DNA of 64,000 bases, from NCBI RefSeq assembly GCF_018873765.1, contig NC_057923.1, positions 60,196,593-60,260,592 on the forward strand. Reading direction: 5' to 3'. The stretch comes from Telopea speciosissima. Lineage: Eukaryota > Streptophyta > Magnoliopsida > Proteales > Proteaceae. The translations under genes were made by a program, and so were the position numbers. Below the pieces are notes generated by a model that was given only the letters and a program-made list of their open reading frames with translations, did no database searches and was not told the origin of the DNA. Positions 35,495 to 45,929 of the stretch are shown here, in pieces (position 1 is the stretch's first letter; each line of letters begins with the position of its first letter).

Positions 35495-37113
35495 TTAGGA
35501 GATTGCAAAACTAAATCAAGTACAAGACGGCAGTTCTGGGGTTCAATTCATATTTTTAACTGTCTCCTCACTACAGACTTTCCTAAACCACACATGCCCA
35601 AAATTTGTAATACCAAAACTGGTCACCTTTGCTGGTCCAATAGGAATATTCTATTTAAGCTTAATAGGACATCCAAAACACATAAAGGATGACAGCCTTG
35701 CCTCTAATTCAGGTTTTTTAATGGTCTGTTCCTACATCGTTATAGACTAGGCTAAACCATCCTTGTCGACAAGTTAATTTTATCCTAGCCATCCGAATAG
35801 CTTATTCAGTTTAGGAATACAACTTTTCAAACTGGTCGATAACTGAATTGATCTTAGTAGCATAATCACAATGTCACACCCTTGGCTTAGAAAATACAAA
35901 CTCTCCACTGTTGACAACAACCTAACAAAACAGTATCCCCCAACTGTCCAAATTCAGAAGCAATTCCAACTTTTTTTTATGCCATAACCTGTCCTGATTT
36001 ATAATATCAACCCAAACCGGTATACAGTAAAGAGCTCACATCAATACGCTCAACAATGTTGAAAAATCGTATAAAAATACTGCTCAAAACAGTAGCCATA
36101 AACTATCAGGTTTCCGTGGCAAATAAAGATTGTTGGCCTTTGAACTCAATTGAAGTCTTCGATCATGAGTTCCATGAGCTACTTGACATATTAAAAAGCT
36201 CTCAAGTTGAGGAAGGAGGGGGGGGGGGGGGGGCACGGAGGGGGGGCAAGTCAAAAAATAAAAGAGATGACTGAAGCTCTCTTATGATTTTATAATTGGC
36301 ATGATTAGGACAAAAAAAACACATTGGAAAGAGAAGATGCAGTATTAGCGAATCAAGAATTTTTATTAAGCTGTAATGTGGTTAATTCGAAGCTACAGAG
36401 GTCCACCGAAACCCTAGAAAACGTTTTTCTCGACAGTCACCGTGAGAATAAATTTGGTATCCTAATTGAATCTCTTACAACAGAACCTTCGAAAACAAGT
36501 ACATCTAATTAATAAAAGGCAAAAGGTTATACTAAAAAAATTCATCTTGAACATCACAAGCCTAGAAATACCAATCAAAAAGAGTTGTACAGAAACCAAT
36601 GTTCCCATACCCTTCCCTTGAGGAATCAATAAACCAGTCAGAATATAAATTCAAGAAATTTTCAATTGAAGATTACCACTGTAATCATGGAGAAGACAAT
36701 GTCTATAACAACGACGAGCATCTGATTAGAAACCCCCAAGTTTGAGGAGACTTACATTTTTTACGAAGAGGAAATTCGCCACCACCACCGTTGCCACGAT
36801 AGAGCCCACTATAGCAGGCGGACCAGTAAGGAGACTCCACTTTCTGTAGATCATCTTTCTCTTTCTGCAACTGCACTGCTTCTTGCTGTTCGTCTTCCGA
36901 AACCACGGGGGCAGGAAGAGAAGCGAGAAACCATTATATATTGGATGGAAAATGGAAAACTTCAAATGCGCACAGTGCGTAGTGCGTACTACTCACAAAG
37001 TGCCATGTTAGATAATTGTGGGGCCAGAGCTGATGCTACCACGTTGGCGCAGAGTTGAGATATCCTGCACGTACATACTTTAGGTGGGAACACCTGTCTC
37101 ACTTATTCATTTA

Positions 37114-37404
37114 GGCTGTGTTTGGATGTCAACATAAAAAATAAACGAGTCAAAAATAACAACAGCTACCTAATGCAGTTGGTCAGCTGTGACGTTCTTC
37201 ATGTCCATGCTCACCAAGAGGTCTCGAGTTAGAGTATCCTGGTTGTTACCTTCCTCCCTCCAAGAAAAATATATATAAAAGCTCTCAATTCTCAAAAAAC
37301 TAAATGAGACAAAAACATGATGATGCAGATTGATTTATGTGTTCAAAATTTTTGATTTTTTTTTTTGTCTGATCTTTTTCTTTCTTTGACATCCAACCAT
37401 AGCC
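37114..37404. mobile_element. Tourist-type MITE with TTA target duplication, containing a SINE fragment
   Basis: TTA at 37111-37113 and 37405-37407 flank inverted ends GGCTGTGTTTGGATGTCAA and TTGACATCCAACCATAGCC. 291 bp. The middle (about 37165-37275) is foreign; see the nested SINE. Confidence 0.75.
37165..37275 (+). mobile_element. tRNA-derived SINE fragment nested in the Tourist MITE
   Basis: CCTAATGCAGTTGGTCAGC resembles a tRNA box A region and GAGGTCTCGAGTTAGAGTAT a box B region (consensus GGTTCGANTC), at tRNA-like spacing. Followed by CTTCCTCCCTCC and an A-rich end. The family is not identified. Confidence 0.5.
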
Positions 37405-38025
37405 TTAGATGATAAATAGAGGTATTTGTTGAAACAAAAAGGAAAGATGTTGGCACATAAAATGTAGTTCAACTCCTACATGATGAACTTGTTAACTAGT
37501 GGCAATTGGCTATACCTATTCACATTTTGGATTTTTATGGTGATATGGAAGAGGGTTTATGAGTAAGCGGCATAGAAGAGCACACCAATGGGCTGTGAGC
37601 TTGCAACAAAAAGGTATCAACCATAGGAAAGCATCATAGTCGTGTCACATAAAAAGGAAAAAGAGAGAAAGAGAGAAAGATAGATATACATGTTCTATCA
37701 TATCCATATACATGTTCTAGCATATCCTACCCATATAGCTTAGAGATCCTTTTTCCCTTCATGAATGGGAGAGAGTTCTTTAAGCAAGGCACCAAGGATG
37801 GCACCAAAGTCATTTCATGTAAAGAGGAGAAAGAGAGAAGCTCTAGGGTATCCTACATTTCCTACCTTGACTGTTAGAGAACCTTTGAGCAAGCGGTTTG
37901 GAGAGCACACCAATAGGGTTGCGACAAAATTGTATCAACCATAGGTGGGCACTGATATCATTTCATGTGAAGAGGAAAGATATGCATACAAAAGTTCTAG
38001 TGAGATTAGCGTAACCTATCCTAGC

Positions 38026-38307
38026 GAGTCCGGATCAGCTACCCACATGGGCAGGAAATTTTACACCCCACATGGCCTCTTTACGTGACATCTGTCTGGT
38101 GGCAAACATAATTAAACAGAAGAGATAGAACTGTTAATTCCTTATTTCAAATTTTCTTTTTGTTCTTATTTAATTTCTTCTCACTAATTTGCCAAATGTG
38201 GCCAATACGTTTCTCCTTGAAATATTATTCCTTTTCCGCACTCAAAAACACACAGTCGGGAAACCTCTCCTGTCTCGCTGAGTACAGCAGTTGCCCCTTC
38301 TCTCTTC

Positions 38308-38379
<72 letters not shown>

Positions 38380-38840
38380 ATCGAAAGTTCAAGAAGATAA
38401 AGTCGCTGCTGCATATGTTGTTTTTGATAGGAAACATCTCGTATCTCACCTTTGAAATTTTCGGATTTAGATCATCATCCAGAAAACCTCGATCTGAAAA
38501 TTGGGAACAAATCATCATCCAGAGAGAAGAAAAGAATGGGTTCTGAAAAGAAAAGCTTTTCTTTCTTTCCTTCGAACAAAAAACTAAAAATTTGGAGAGA
38601 TTCTATTCAAGATGGGATATTACATCGTGAAGAAATCTAACATTTTGTTTATGAGTTCGGAAGATTCTGATCCAGGCTCCTTTGGTTTCCTTCCTAATTT
38701 GTCCAGCCTTAAAGAGAATGACTTGGGATTGGAATTTTGGAAGCCATTGCGAGACCTCAAGTTGGAGCAGGAAAAAAATACAACTTTTTAAAGATGGACA
38801 TTGGCGGGGCGGTAGTGAAGAAGCAGAGGAAGTGGGAAAA

Positions 38841-38876
<36 letters not shown>

Positions 38877-39468
38877 GATACAAACCGGTTGGATGATTTT
38901 ACAGTGGAGAAAAAAATTAATAAATTAGAGGGAGGGAGAGAGATGAACACCACAACCGCAGAATTCCATTCCCATAAATCCCTCATCTCGGGTCTCTATT
39001 CACTGTCGCAACCCCTTTGGTTTCCTTCCTAATTTGTCTAGCCTTAAAGCAAAATGACTTGGGATTGGGATTTGGGAAGCCATTTCAGGTCCTCAAGTTG
39101 GAGCAGGAAAAAAATAATCTATGATGGAACAGGGGTGAGATGGCGTTGCAGAAGATTGGGGTGGCGACTTAAACTGAGTCCGACAGCGAGATCCGAAAGG
39201 TTTCCAATGTCGAGTATGAAAATTGCAACTACGACTTTTATCTTCTCCGACATCTGATTCGCGGAGACACGAAGGAGGGAGAAAGAAAATGAGGGGTGGG
39301 AAAAAATTAAAAGAGTTAAAAAAGTAAACTTTGTTTGAAAAAACGAGCTAACGGAGACGGAGACGGTTCTCATCTTCGTTTAGTTCTGTTAGCCATTGGA
39401 CAAATGTCACATAGAGGGGCAGGTGGGGTGTAAAATTTTCTGCCCATGTGGGTAGCTGATTCGGACTC
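38026..39468. mobile_element. Non-autonomous Mutator-like element with long terminal inverted repeats, 1.44 kb
   Basis: Ends GAGTCCGGATCAGCTACC and GGTAGCTGATTCGGACTC are inverted, and the match continues for about 90 bp per side (GGCAGGAAATTTTACACCCCAC, then CCTCTTTACGTGACAT). The flanks TATCCTAGC (38017-38025) and TATCCCAGT (39469-39477) look like a diverged 9-bp duplication. The interior has a (TC)n tract, an (AT)n tract and two direct copies of about 115 bp (38671-38795 and 39010-39125) around TGGTTTCCTTCCTAATTTGT and CCTCAAGTTGGAGCAGGAAA. No transposase is seen. A captured gene fragment (Pack-MULE style) is possible but none is recognised. Confidence 0.75.
38313..38374. repeat. (TC)n microsatellite
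   Basis: About 31 uninterrupted TC units inside the Mutator-like element. A second, (AT)n, tract lies at about 38843-38872. Confidence 0.95.
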
Positions 39469-39795
39469 TATCCCAGTGGCTCAAAGAATTTTTTTCTCTT
39501 CTTGTATAGGAGAAGGTTCTCTCATCTCTGAGCAAGTAGCATAGCATAACACACCAATGAGTTACAACAAAATAGTATCAAAATCATTTCATGTGACAAG
39601 GAGAGAGATTAGATATAGAGGTTCTAGTGTATCATACCCAATGGCTCAAAAAACATTTTCCGTTTTTGTATGAGAGAGGGTTCTCTGAGCAAGCGGTATG
39701 GGGTAGCTCACCAATGGTTTATGACACGGTATCGATCATAGAAAAGGCACCGCAGTCATTTACTGTGAAGAGAAGCGAGAGAGAGGTTTTATCTA

Positions 39796-40174
39796 GGGAT
39801 GTAAACGGGTCGGATTTGGCTCGGATACAAATTAGATGTGATCGGATCCGGATATTCCTTGGTCGAATACATAGATACCTCTAAACAGATTTGGATGTGG
39901 ATCGAATTCGAATTTTCGATCATCTATTTACATCTCTACCTTATGTAACCCAAACCTTCTACTCCCTAATGGTAACGGATACAATTCACTCTCAATCTAT
40001 ATTTCTTAAACCATGATTCTCTTTTCCTTATATTCTAGAACTTGTTGAATTTTCAAAAAACCCTCAAGATCATTATTTACTTAATTATTTATTATTAAGT
40101 ATTTGAATTTTTCTTCGGATATCTCTAAACCAGATGAGGGTCGGATTCCAATTATCCATTTACTCCCTAGTTTT
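39796..40174. mobile_element. TIR element (CTAGGGATGTAAACGG ends)
   Basis: CTAGGGATGTAAACGG at the left is inverted at the right as CCATTTACTCCCTAG. TTTTAT on both sides is a possible short target duplication. The interior is rich in GGATCC/GAATTCGAA-type words and is partly shared, inverted, with 32385-32645. It interrupts the tandem array. Confidence 0.6.
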
Positions 40175-40504
40175 ATCCTATCCTACCCAGCAATAGAGAA
40201 TCTTTTTCCTTATTATTGTATTAACCAGTGACATTGGAGAGCACACCAATGGGTTGCGAGTTGCAATTAAACGGTATGGACCATAGCCCATAGGAGGGCA
40301 CCGAAATCTCGCTCCTCCCCTGGGTCGCTACTTCAGTTCGAGCCTTAATTTCCCGCTTGTTTGGTTTAAAACTCGTCGCCTGAGATAAACTCAGAACAGT
40401 TACCATGTTTCCAAAAACCTCTGGTTTCTTGTTTTTTTCTCTCTTTATTTAAGAGAAAAGCTCGAATAAAGCAAGGCAGCGAAGGCAAAGGAGGTAGATC
40501 GGAG

Positions 40505-43500
40505 ATGGATTGCATAGAGATCGAGACTGCTGCAGAGGCTCTCGAGAGATCTGTGATATTCCATTTCGTCAAAGAGATAGTTGGCTATGTCCTCTACATG
40601 CACCAGCAGATCCCTGCGTAAGTATTGCAGACATTCTTCCTCATTTTTGAAACCCTAATTCTCCGGATTCCGTGACCAAAAAAAAAAAAAAATGGAAATT
40701 AAATTTTTATTTTTCCCATTGCCTAAACTTCTGATGTGAGTTACTGTTTTTCAGAGTCTTGCAGGATCTCAGCCTTGAATTTGATTCGTTGCAGTCAGAA
40801 CGCAAAAATTTGGTATGTTATCTGAGTGAAGGTAGTTTTCTAAATTGTAGATTTTAAGCCATGGTCTATTCTTCCTAAGGAGTTTCAGTTTTAGGAGCTG
40901 GTACTATCGGAAGAGGAAATGAAGGCATCTACTCGAAGAAAACACAATGGGAGAATGAGAGAGCTGAAACAGGGATTCAGGAAATTGGAGAAGTTAATGA
41001 ATTCCATCTCTAAGCTCCAAACTGCTTTGCAACTGGTACTTAACGAGATTCCTGATATCCAGGGGTTCATTATAATCCTTGGATCAAATCCTGTTCGGCC
41101 TCAACATGTTTATGAGATATGCTTTTCACATGGAAAAGTTACCATGGAACTTACAAATGATTTCACAAAAAGCAAAGCAGCAGATGCGCTTTCAAGAAAG
41201 GTCATTCCTGTTCTAGTTCTTCTTATGAGTTACATTGCTTATTCTTCTTTCTCCACTTCTAAAACTAGGTGTTCTATGTGCAGGCGATTCGATCTCTTAT
41301 ATCCAAAGGAACAGAATCCATGCCTCATGCGAGTACGTATCTGAGCTAGTCTTGCAAGTGAAAATTAATTTGGTAGTTTGAATTATCTCCATCTTATGAT
41401 TCATACCCAATTTATTCTTATAGGCCCCACGAAGTTGTTTCTTTTGGTTAAAGCTCCCTCTTCTTTCAACCTACCTGCTCATTTTCTTCCTAAACGTGAC
41501 TTCAGATACAGCAAAAAGGTATCAATAACTTAGTTTTGCTCTCAAAATTTCTATATATACACATGCTTGCTTTGGTTATAATAGCTATTTCTGTGAAATG
41601 ATGAGAGAGAAGCACTTGTTGTAGACCAAGAAATATAAGAAATCCATAGGCATGTTGGGCACTTGGTGGATGTAAAGTGCAGCTCTGAGTTTGAAACTGT
41701 GGTTGTATTGCTTCATGTGGGTGTGGAGATGAATTTCCTAGTGACTAGATCCGGTCAAAGTAAATTCACATTCATATGATAGGATTTGATTGAGTTGTCC
41801 TTAGATGCATTGCTTTTTGCTGGTTTTGAGTCACCACTGCACATACTCTTTCCTTAGCTAAATCTGCATATTTTAGGATTTCTGCCGGTATGATTATGAA
41901 AAACCACTATGCTTATAAAAGGGGAGGCTCTGCCACTGCGGAGTCTAGGGAGGGTCATAATGTATACAGCCTTACCCCTGCTTTTGCAGCGAGGCTGTTT
42001 CCAGACTCGAACCCACGACCACTTGATCACAATGGAGCAACCTTATTTTTGCTCCAAGGCCCACCCTCTACACTATAAAGTGCTGATGTTTAAGATCATT
42101 ATAATGTTGAGAAATGATATATATCAGTGCATGCTAGCATGGTCCATGTTAGACATTTAGGTTAGCTATATAGTGTTTTGGGATATAATCTACTGGATGT
42201 AGAGTTTACGAGTGATCCAACCATAGAAAAGAAAAAAAGAATTAATGAGTGAGAGAATTTGTTTAATGGGTTGAATCTTTCAATAGTTTAAGTTGTGGTT
42301 AATTTGCTCTCTAGATCTCACTTCTAAATCTGTGTTTTTTAGTGGTTATTTGAATTTTTTTCTTACTGATATAGTACGGTTTTAGACAAACAATCCTTGA
42401 GATTTTGTGATCCCAGGCAATGGTCTTTACCGTGGTATACAGAGCAACATGTAAAATTGCTACATATGAGCATTGATATTTCCTAAATGCCATGCAACTC
42501 TTATATTCATTTCCACTTTCATTTGCTGCTCCAGGTAGTTCCCTGCAGATTGTGTGTCAAGTGTAGCATCAAGGATCAGGATATGGATACATCACAGCAT
42601 AGTCCTCAAACTGCATCCCCTAACACATCACTAGATTCCACTGGGAATGATCTGATCTGGTATATAAATTTTGTTGGTTGTTACATTACAAAATGATTGA
42701 AGAAATCCATTTGCTTTGTACATGGTGCCATAATTTAATTTTACCTTCCCAGCATCTGAATGCATAAGGTGATGGTTTAAAAGTTGCTTATCTGGATTCA
42801 TATTAATTTGCTAATGACAAGTAGAAACAATGCCACGCTAGGTATATGTACAGAAAACCGTTTGTGTTATTTGTTCATATTTTGATGATGAATGGAAATG
42901 AATCAATCTGTGCCAACAGTCCATTTGGATCCAATGCCAAACCAAAATAACAATTCATTTCAGGTGGCAACAAGCACAACCTTAATGTTTGCTCTACATT
43001 ATTTTGTTCGATTATTGGGGTTGGGGGGTGGGTGGGTTGTATTTTGAGGAGCTGGAGACTGTATTGCATAACTGATATCAGGGTTATCACCTCATGTAGA
43101 ATGAATGATTAAAGCATGTTTATTTTTTCCGAGTCATCCAAACATCAATTTTTCTTTCTGATCCAATATCTGTTGGTATGTCCACCAAGATGGGGCCAGT
43201 ATTACATAAGTGATACCAAGTGTATTAGCTCATTTGTAATTGTATAAAATCATGGCTCAATATATTAAGCAAACCATGTCTGTGAACAACCAAGAACGAG
43301 TTTGTGTGAACTTCTTGTCAAGATTTTCCTTGTCTCAATACCTTAACCTCAATAGTTTGAAGTCTACATTGTAAATCTGATGGTAAACTACATTTCCATT
43401 CTGACATTTACCGTTTTACTTGTGAACTGATGCATATTTTTCCTGTTACAGGTTTCAATGTAGACACACAATCAAGGGACTGCCCTCCACAACGCCACTG

Positions 43501-43512
43501 ATAGAAGAATAA
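40505..43512 (+). CDS. P31comet: p31comet homologue (MAD2L1-binding protein), 268 aa
   Basis: Seven exons in one frame: 40505-40617, 40755-40812, 40895-41200, 41284-41332, 41424-41518, 42535-42659 and 43452-43512 (stop TAA), 807 nt. The N-terminus is AAEALERSVIFHFVKEIVGYVLYMHQQIP. The middle holds EEMKASTRRKHNGRMRELKQG, then EIPDIQGFIIILGSNPVRPQHVYEI and ADALSRKAIRSLISKGTES. The C-terminal part has KLFLLVKAPSSFNLPAHFLP, then KKVVPCRLCVKC. These blocks match plant p31comet, a HORMA-fold protein. The family binds HORMA proteins (MAD2, and PCH2/TRIP13-dependent axis proteins) and acts with the PCH2 ATPase in checkpoint silencing and meiotic axis assembly; in rice it is needed for meiotic recombination. 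Intron 5 (1.0 kb) carries an antisense Au SINE. The exon 3 donor (AAG/GTCATT) is weak but keeps the frame. Confidence 0.87.
41917..42067 (-). mobile_element. Au SINE in intron 5 of the p31comet gene (antisense to it)
   Basis: The minus strand reads GAGGGTGGGCCTTGGAGCAA, AAGGTTGCTCCATTG, GGTCGTGGGTTCGAGTCTGG (box B), CAGCCTCGCTGCAAAAGCAG, GGTAAGGCTG and CCGCAGTGGCAGAG. The 3' end appears to stop short of the usual GTGCACTGGGTACG tail. Confidence 0.88.
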
Positions 43513-43964
43513 GAAGTTTGATCTCACCTTGTTTTTTGATCTCATCCTTTCCGACTCCAGTTTCATGTTCTGTTGTATAGGTAAACCAAAGTTGGAATGT
43601 TTTGATTTTATGGTGGCAATCTGATTAGTGCTATTAGTAGTTTATTTCCCCCCTGCAGTTAATGCCTTTAGCTCTTTCAAGGCTCCAAATACCCTCGTAA
43701 ATCCTACATACAAGCATTGTAGCCATACAGAGTGTGTTGACGTGTAAGATGCCAATCCAAGGACGATGACCGATAGGATTCTCCCTCCTCGATATAATAG
43801 CTCACAAAGGTGTTCTTGAAATCTTATCTCTTGGTACATCTCTGTAGGTCTCTAACAAGCTCCTATATCCCGTTAACAGTTTCTCATCTTACATTGTTCC
43901 AAGAACTCTCGAACCACACTGAAATCAAACCAACTATCTAACAATTTATATATACTTCAGTAAT

Positions 43965-45929
43965 TCAGCTTACTAAAACAAGAAAGAAGCCCAAGAACAA
44001 AGTCAATAAGGGATAGATTACACCAATTTTGGGAGCCAAGCTGGTTATAGACTCAAAACTCCCAGCAGGTGTGTCTGTATTCAGAACGACGACAATCCAG
44101 TTTCCTTCAGATCCAATGCCAGCTCCAGTATATTTACTGTCATTGAGATAACCAGAGTACTGGGAGTCTGTATAGTTGGAGAGTACAAGACTTGGGACCA
44201 GATCAGGAACACAAGCAGGCATTATCATTCCATCTTTTGTGTTGGTTGTGTTTAGTTGGCATTTAGCCAGAAGATCTGGATAGTTGGATAACTGGGTCTC
44301 CGTGCCTGGAACAGTGTTGGCGCCGGTCGTGTTGGTGCAGGGCATTGATTTATATTGCTCAGCCAGTTGATCAGCAAAGCAGTCTGCATTGTCATTCTCT
44401 TTCAAGGCTGGCAATTTTAAGGATGTTCGGTATCTGTTAAGACCTTCAAGAAGTTGCTCTTCCTCGTCTGCAAAGGAATTTGTATAAAAAAGTTGTGTTA
44501 AAACATCAACCCATGAAAGAAAATAGAGGGGAGGAAAAAGAAAAAGTAGTACAACATGTTCTCATGCATTTCAAACACTTTTTCTACTATGAATTGTATT
44601 AGATCTCATCACTAAGCCTCATTATAACTCTATCATTTAAGTCTTTTTATACAAACAAAAATCCTTTGGTTATTGGCACCATAAGGCTCCTTCAGGGTTT
44701 CAGTGCTTCAGACTTGGTCATCCATCCCATCCAAAAACCCTCACTGGCTGGCCATCTTTTCTCTTTCCATCAATATGAAGCGCTCTCTCTCTCTTACAGA
44801 TGGGGTGGATGAAGAGATTCTCTCTTCACAATGGGTGAAGAGAAACTGGGTCCAATTTCAAACCCACAAGGCCATAAAATGTGTCACTCTTTTCTCCCTG
44901 ACAACCTCCAACAAGACCCAAAAGAAAAGTTCTACTCTTCTGTTTTCCTTGACTGCCTCTAAAGATGCTTTTTTTTTCTTCAATCATGTTCATGTGCTGA
45001 CTCGAGATACACCATCCAGACTTTTCAGAAAGGGTTAGGATAGACCAACTCACTCCAGAAGACAAATTTGAAGCAGAAACCAATGAGTTAAAGTTTCACC
45101 ATCTTACAGCACAGAGTGCATAGTTCACTATTATTGTTAACCTCTTATCAATTCCTTCCACAGCTAGGTTAGAAGGACAGAAAAAAAGGGAGAAAGTAGA
45201 GATCTTCTTGCTTCAATCTCCGTGTTCTTCTATCCGCTTTGTGTCTAGTGCACATGGTAACCCCTCCAATATGGAGTTCATCTAGATCTACTACTTGTGG
45301 ATCTGGAAATAAGATTCATTTTAGGATTCTCTACCATAGAAACAAGGGAGGAGAAGAAAAGAATGAAAATTTAGGATTCCTGCACTATCTCAGTTAGAGT
45401 AATTATTTTCTCTGTAAAATCCCCATCAATTGAGGACATAGAAATAACAGAACACATCATTGATTAAAACAGTCATATAATATAGCATTTGGTCAATAAC
45501 AATTAAAACTCCTCTCAAAGATTTAGGGAAGGGGACCAGTAAAACAAATTTGTTTCTGCTCATCTTATTAAGGACCCATAACCATTTCTGGGTTTGTTCA
45601 GATTCTTAATACATAACTCCCAGTGAGGGGAAATATCATCTCATTACAATATTAATTCAATTTGACAGAACCCATTCGACTCAGTATAATATTCTCACAT
45701 TGACACCCAAAACACATTAATAAAGGATCAACACCTATTTGTCTAAAATTCATAGAAAGAATAATCCAATTGAACCAACAACATGAGAAAAATGGATCTG
45801 GAAATCAAAAGAGTTAGAGAGAGACAGCAAAGAACGATTACCATCAGCTCTGACCGAATGAGAGAACAGGAGAATGGCATGAAGGAGCAACCCAACGAGT
45901 GAGAGACGAAACCGAATTGGAGGAGCCAT
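43965..45929 (-). CDS. GPI-anchored plant protein of the At5g19250/At3g06035 type, 196 aa
   Basis: Two exons: 45929-45842 and 44467-43965, 591 nt, with a 1.37-kb intron. The start ATG gives a signal peptide (LSLVGLLLHAILLFSHSVRA, cleaved near residue 27-29). The mature part has LLEGLNRYRTSLKLPALKEN, ADCFADQLAEQYKS, conserved cysteines (ADCF, SMPCTN, AKCQLN, PACVPD), several N-x-T/S sites, and EGNWIVVVLNTDTPAGSF. A C-terminal hydrophobic tail (IGVIYPLLTLFLGFFLVL) is the usual signal for a GPI anchor. Exon joining is in frame (GAT G / AC GAG). Family members sit on the outer plasma membrane; their biochemical role is unknown to me. It converges with the p31comet gene: the two stop codons are about 450 bp apart. 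Confidence 0.85.

Larger units (their letters stand above)
37546..40320. repeat. Decayed tandem array (units of roughly 100-200 bp) split by two transposons
   Basis: Units near 37546, 37745, 37870, 39480, 39650 and 40210 share the order: ATGGCTCAAA, GTTCTCTGAGCAAGCGG, GAGAGCACACCAATGGG, GGTATCAACCATAGG, GGGCACC and TCATTTCATGTGAAGAGG. The array is interrupted by the Mutator-like element (38026-39468) and a TIR element (39796-40174). A related single unit may lie near 18640-18760. Confidence 0.65.
32000..40504. other. 8.5-kb intergenic stretch without a recognised gene
   Basis: Lies between the divergent starts of the synergin-like gene (31939, minus) and the p31comet gene (40505, plus), so it holds both promoters. 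About 32000-32340 and 40320-40504 are the proximal upstream regions. The rest is LTR fossils, MITEs, the decayed tandem array and a Mutator-like element. About 34560-35250 is pyrimidine-rich with a 27-bp tandem duplication (CATCTACTCAAGTTTACACA at about 34830). About 35500-36700 shows G-runs but nothing I can name. Confidence 0.5.

Noticed and set aside
35249-35692. 147-codon open stretch
   Set aside because: Overlaps the TTA-flanked MITE at 35294-35494 and has no recognisable domain.
36703-36965. Minus-strand open stretches, one with a hydrophobic segment (IVGSIVATVVVANFLF)
   Set aside because: No ATG begins either frame upstream of the interesting part, the two frames overlap, and no partner exon was found nearby. 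A small gene or decayed exon is possible but not supportable from sequence alone.
38160-38546. 128-codon open stretch across the TC repeat in the Mutator-like element
   Set aside because: Mostly (SL)n encoded by the microsatellite; the rest shows no known domain.
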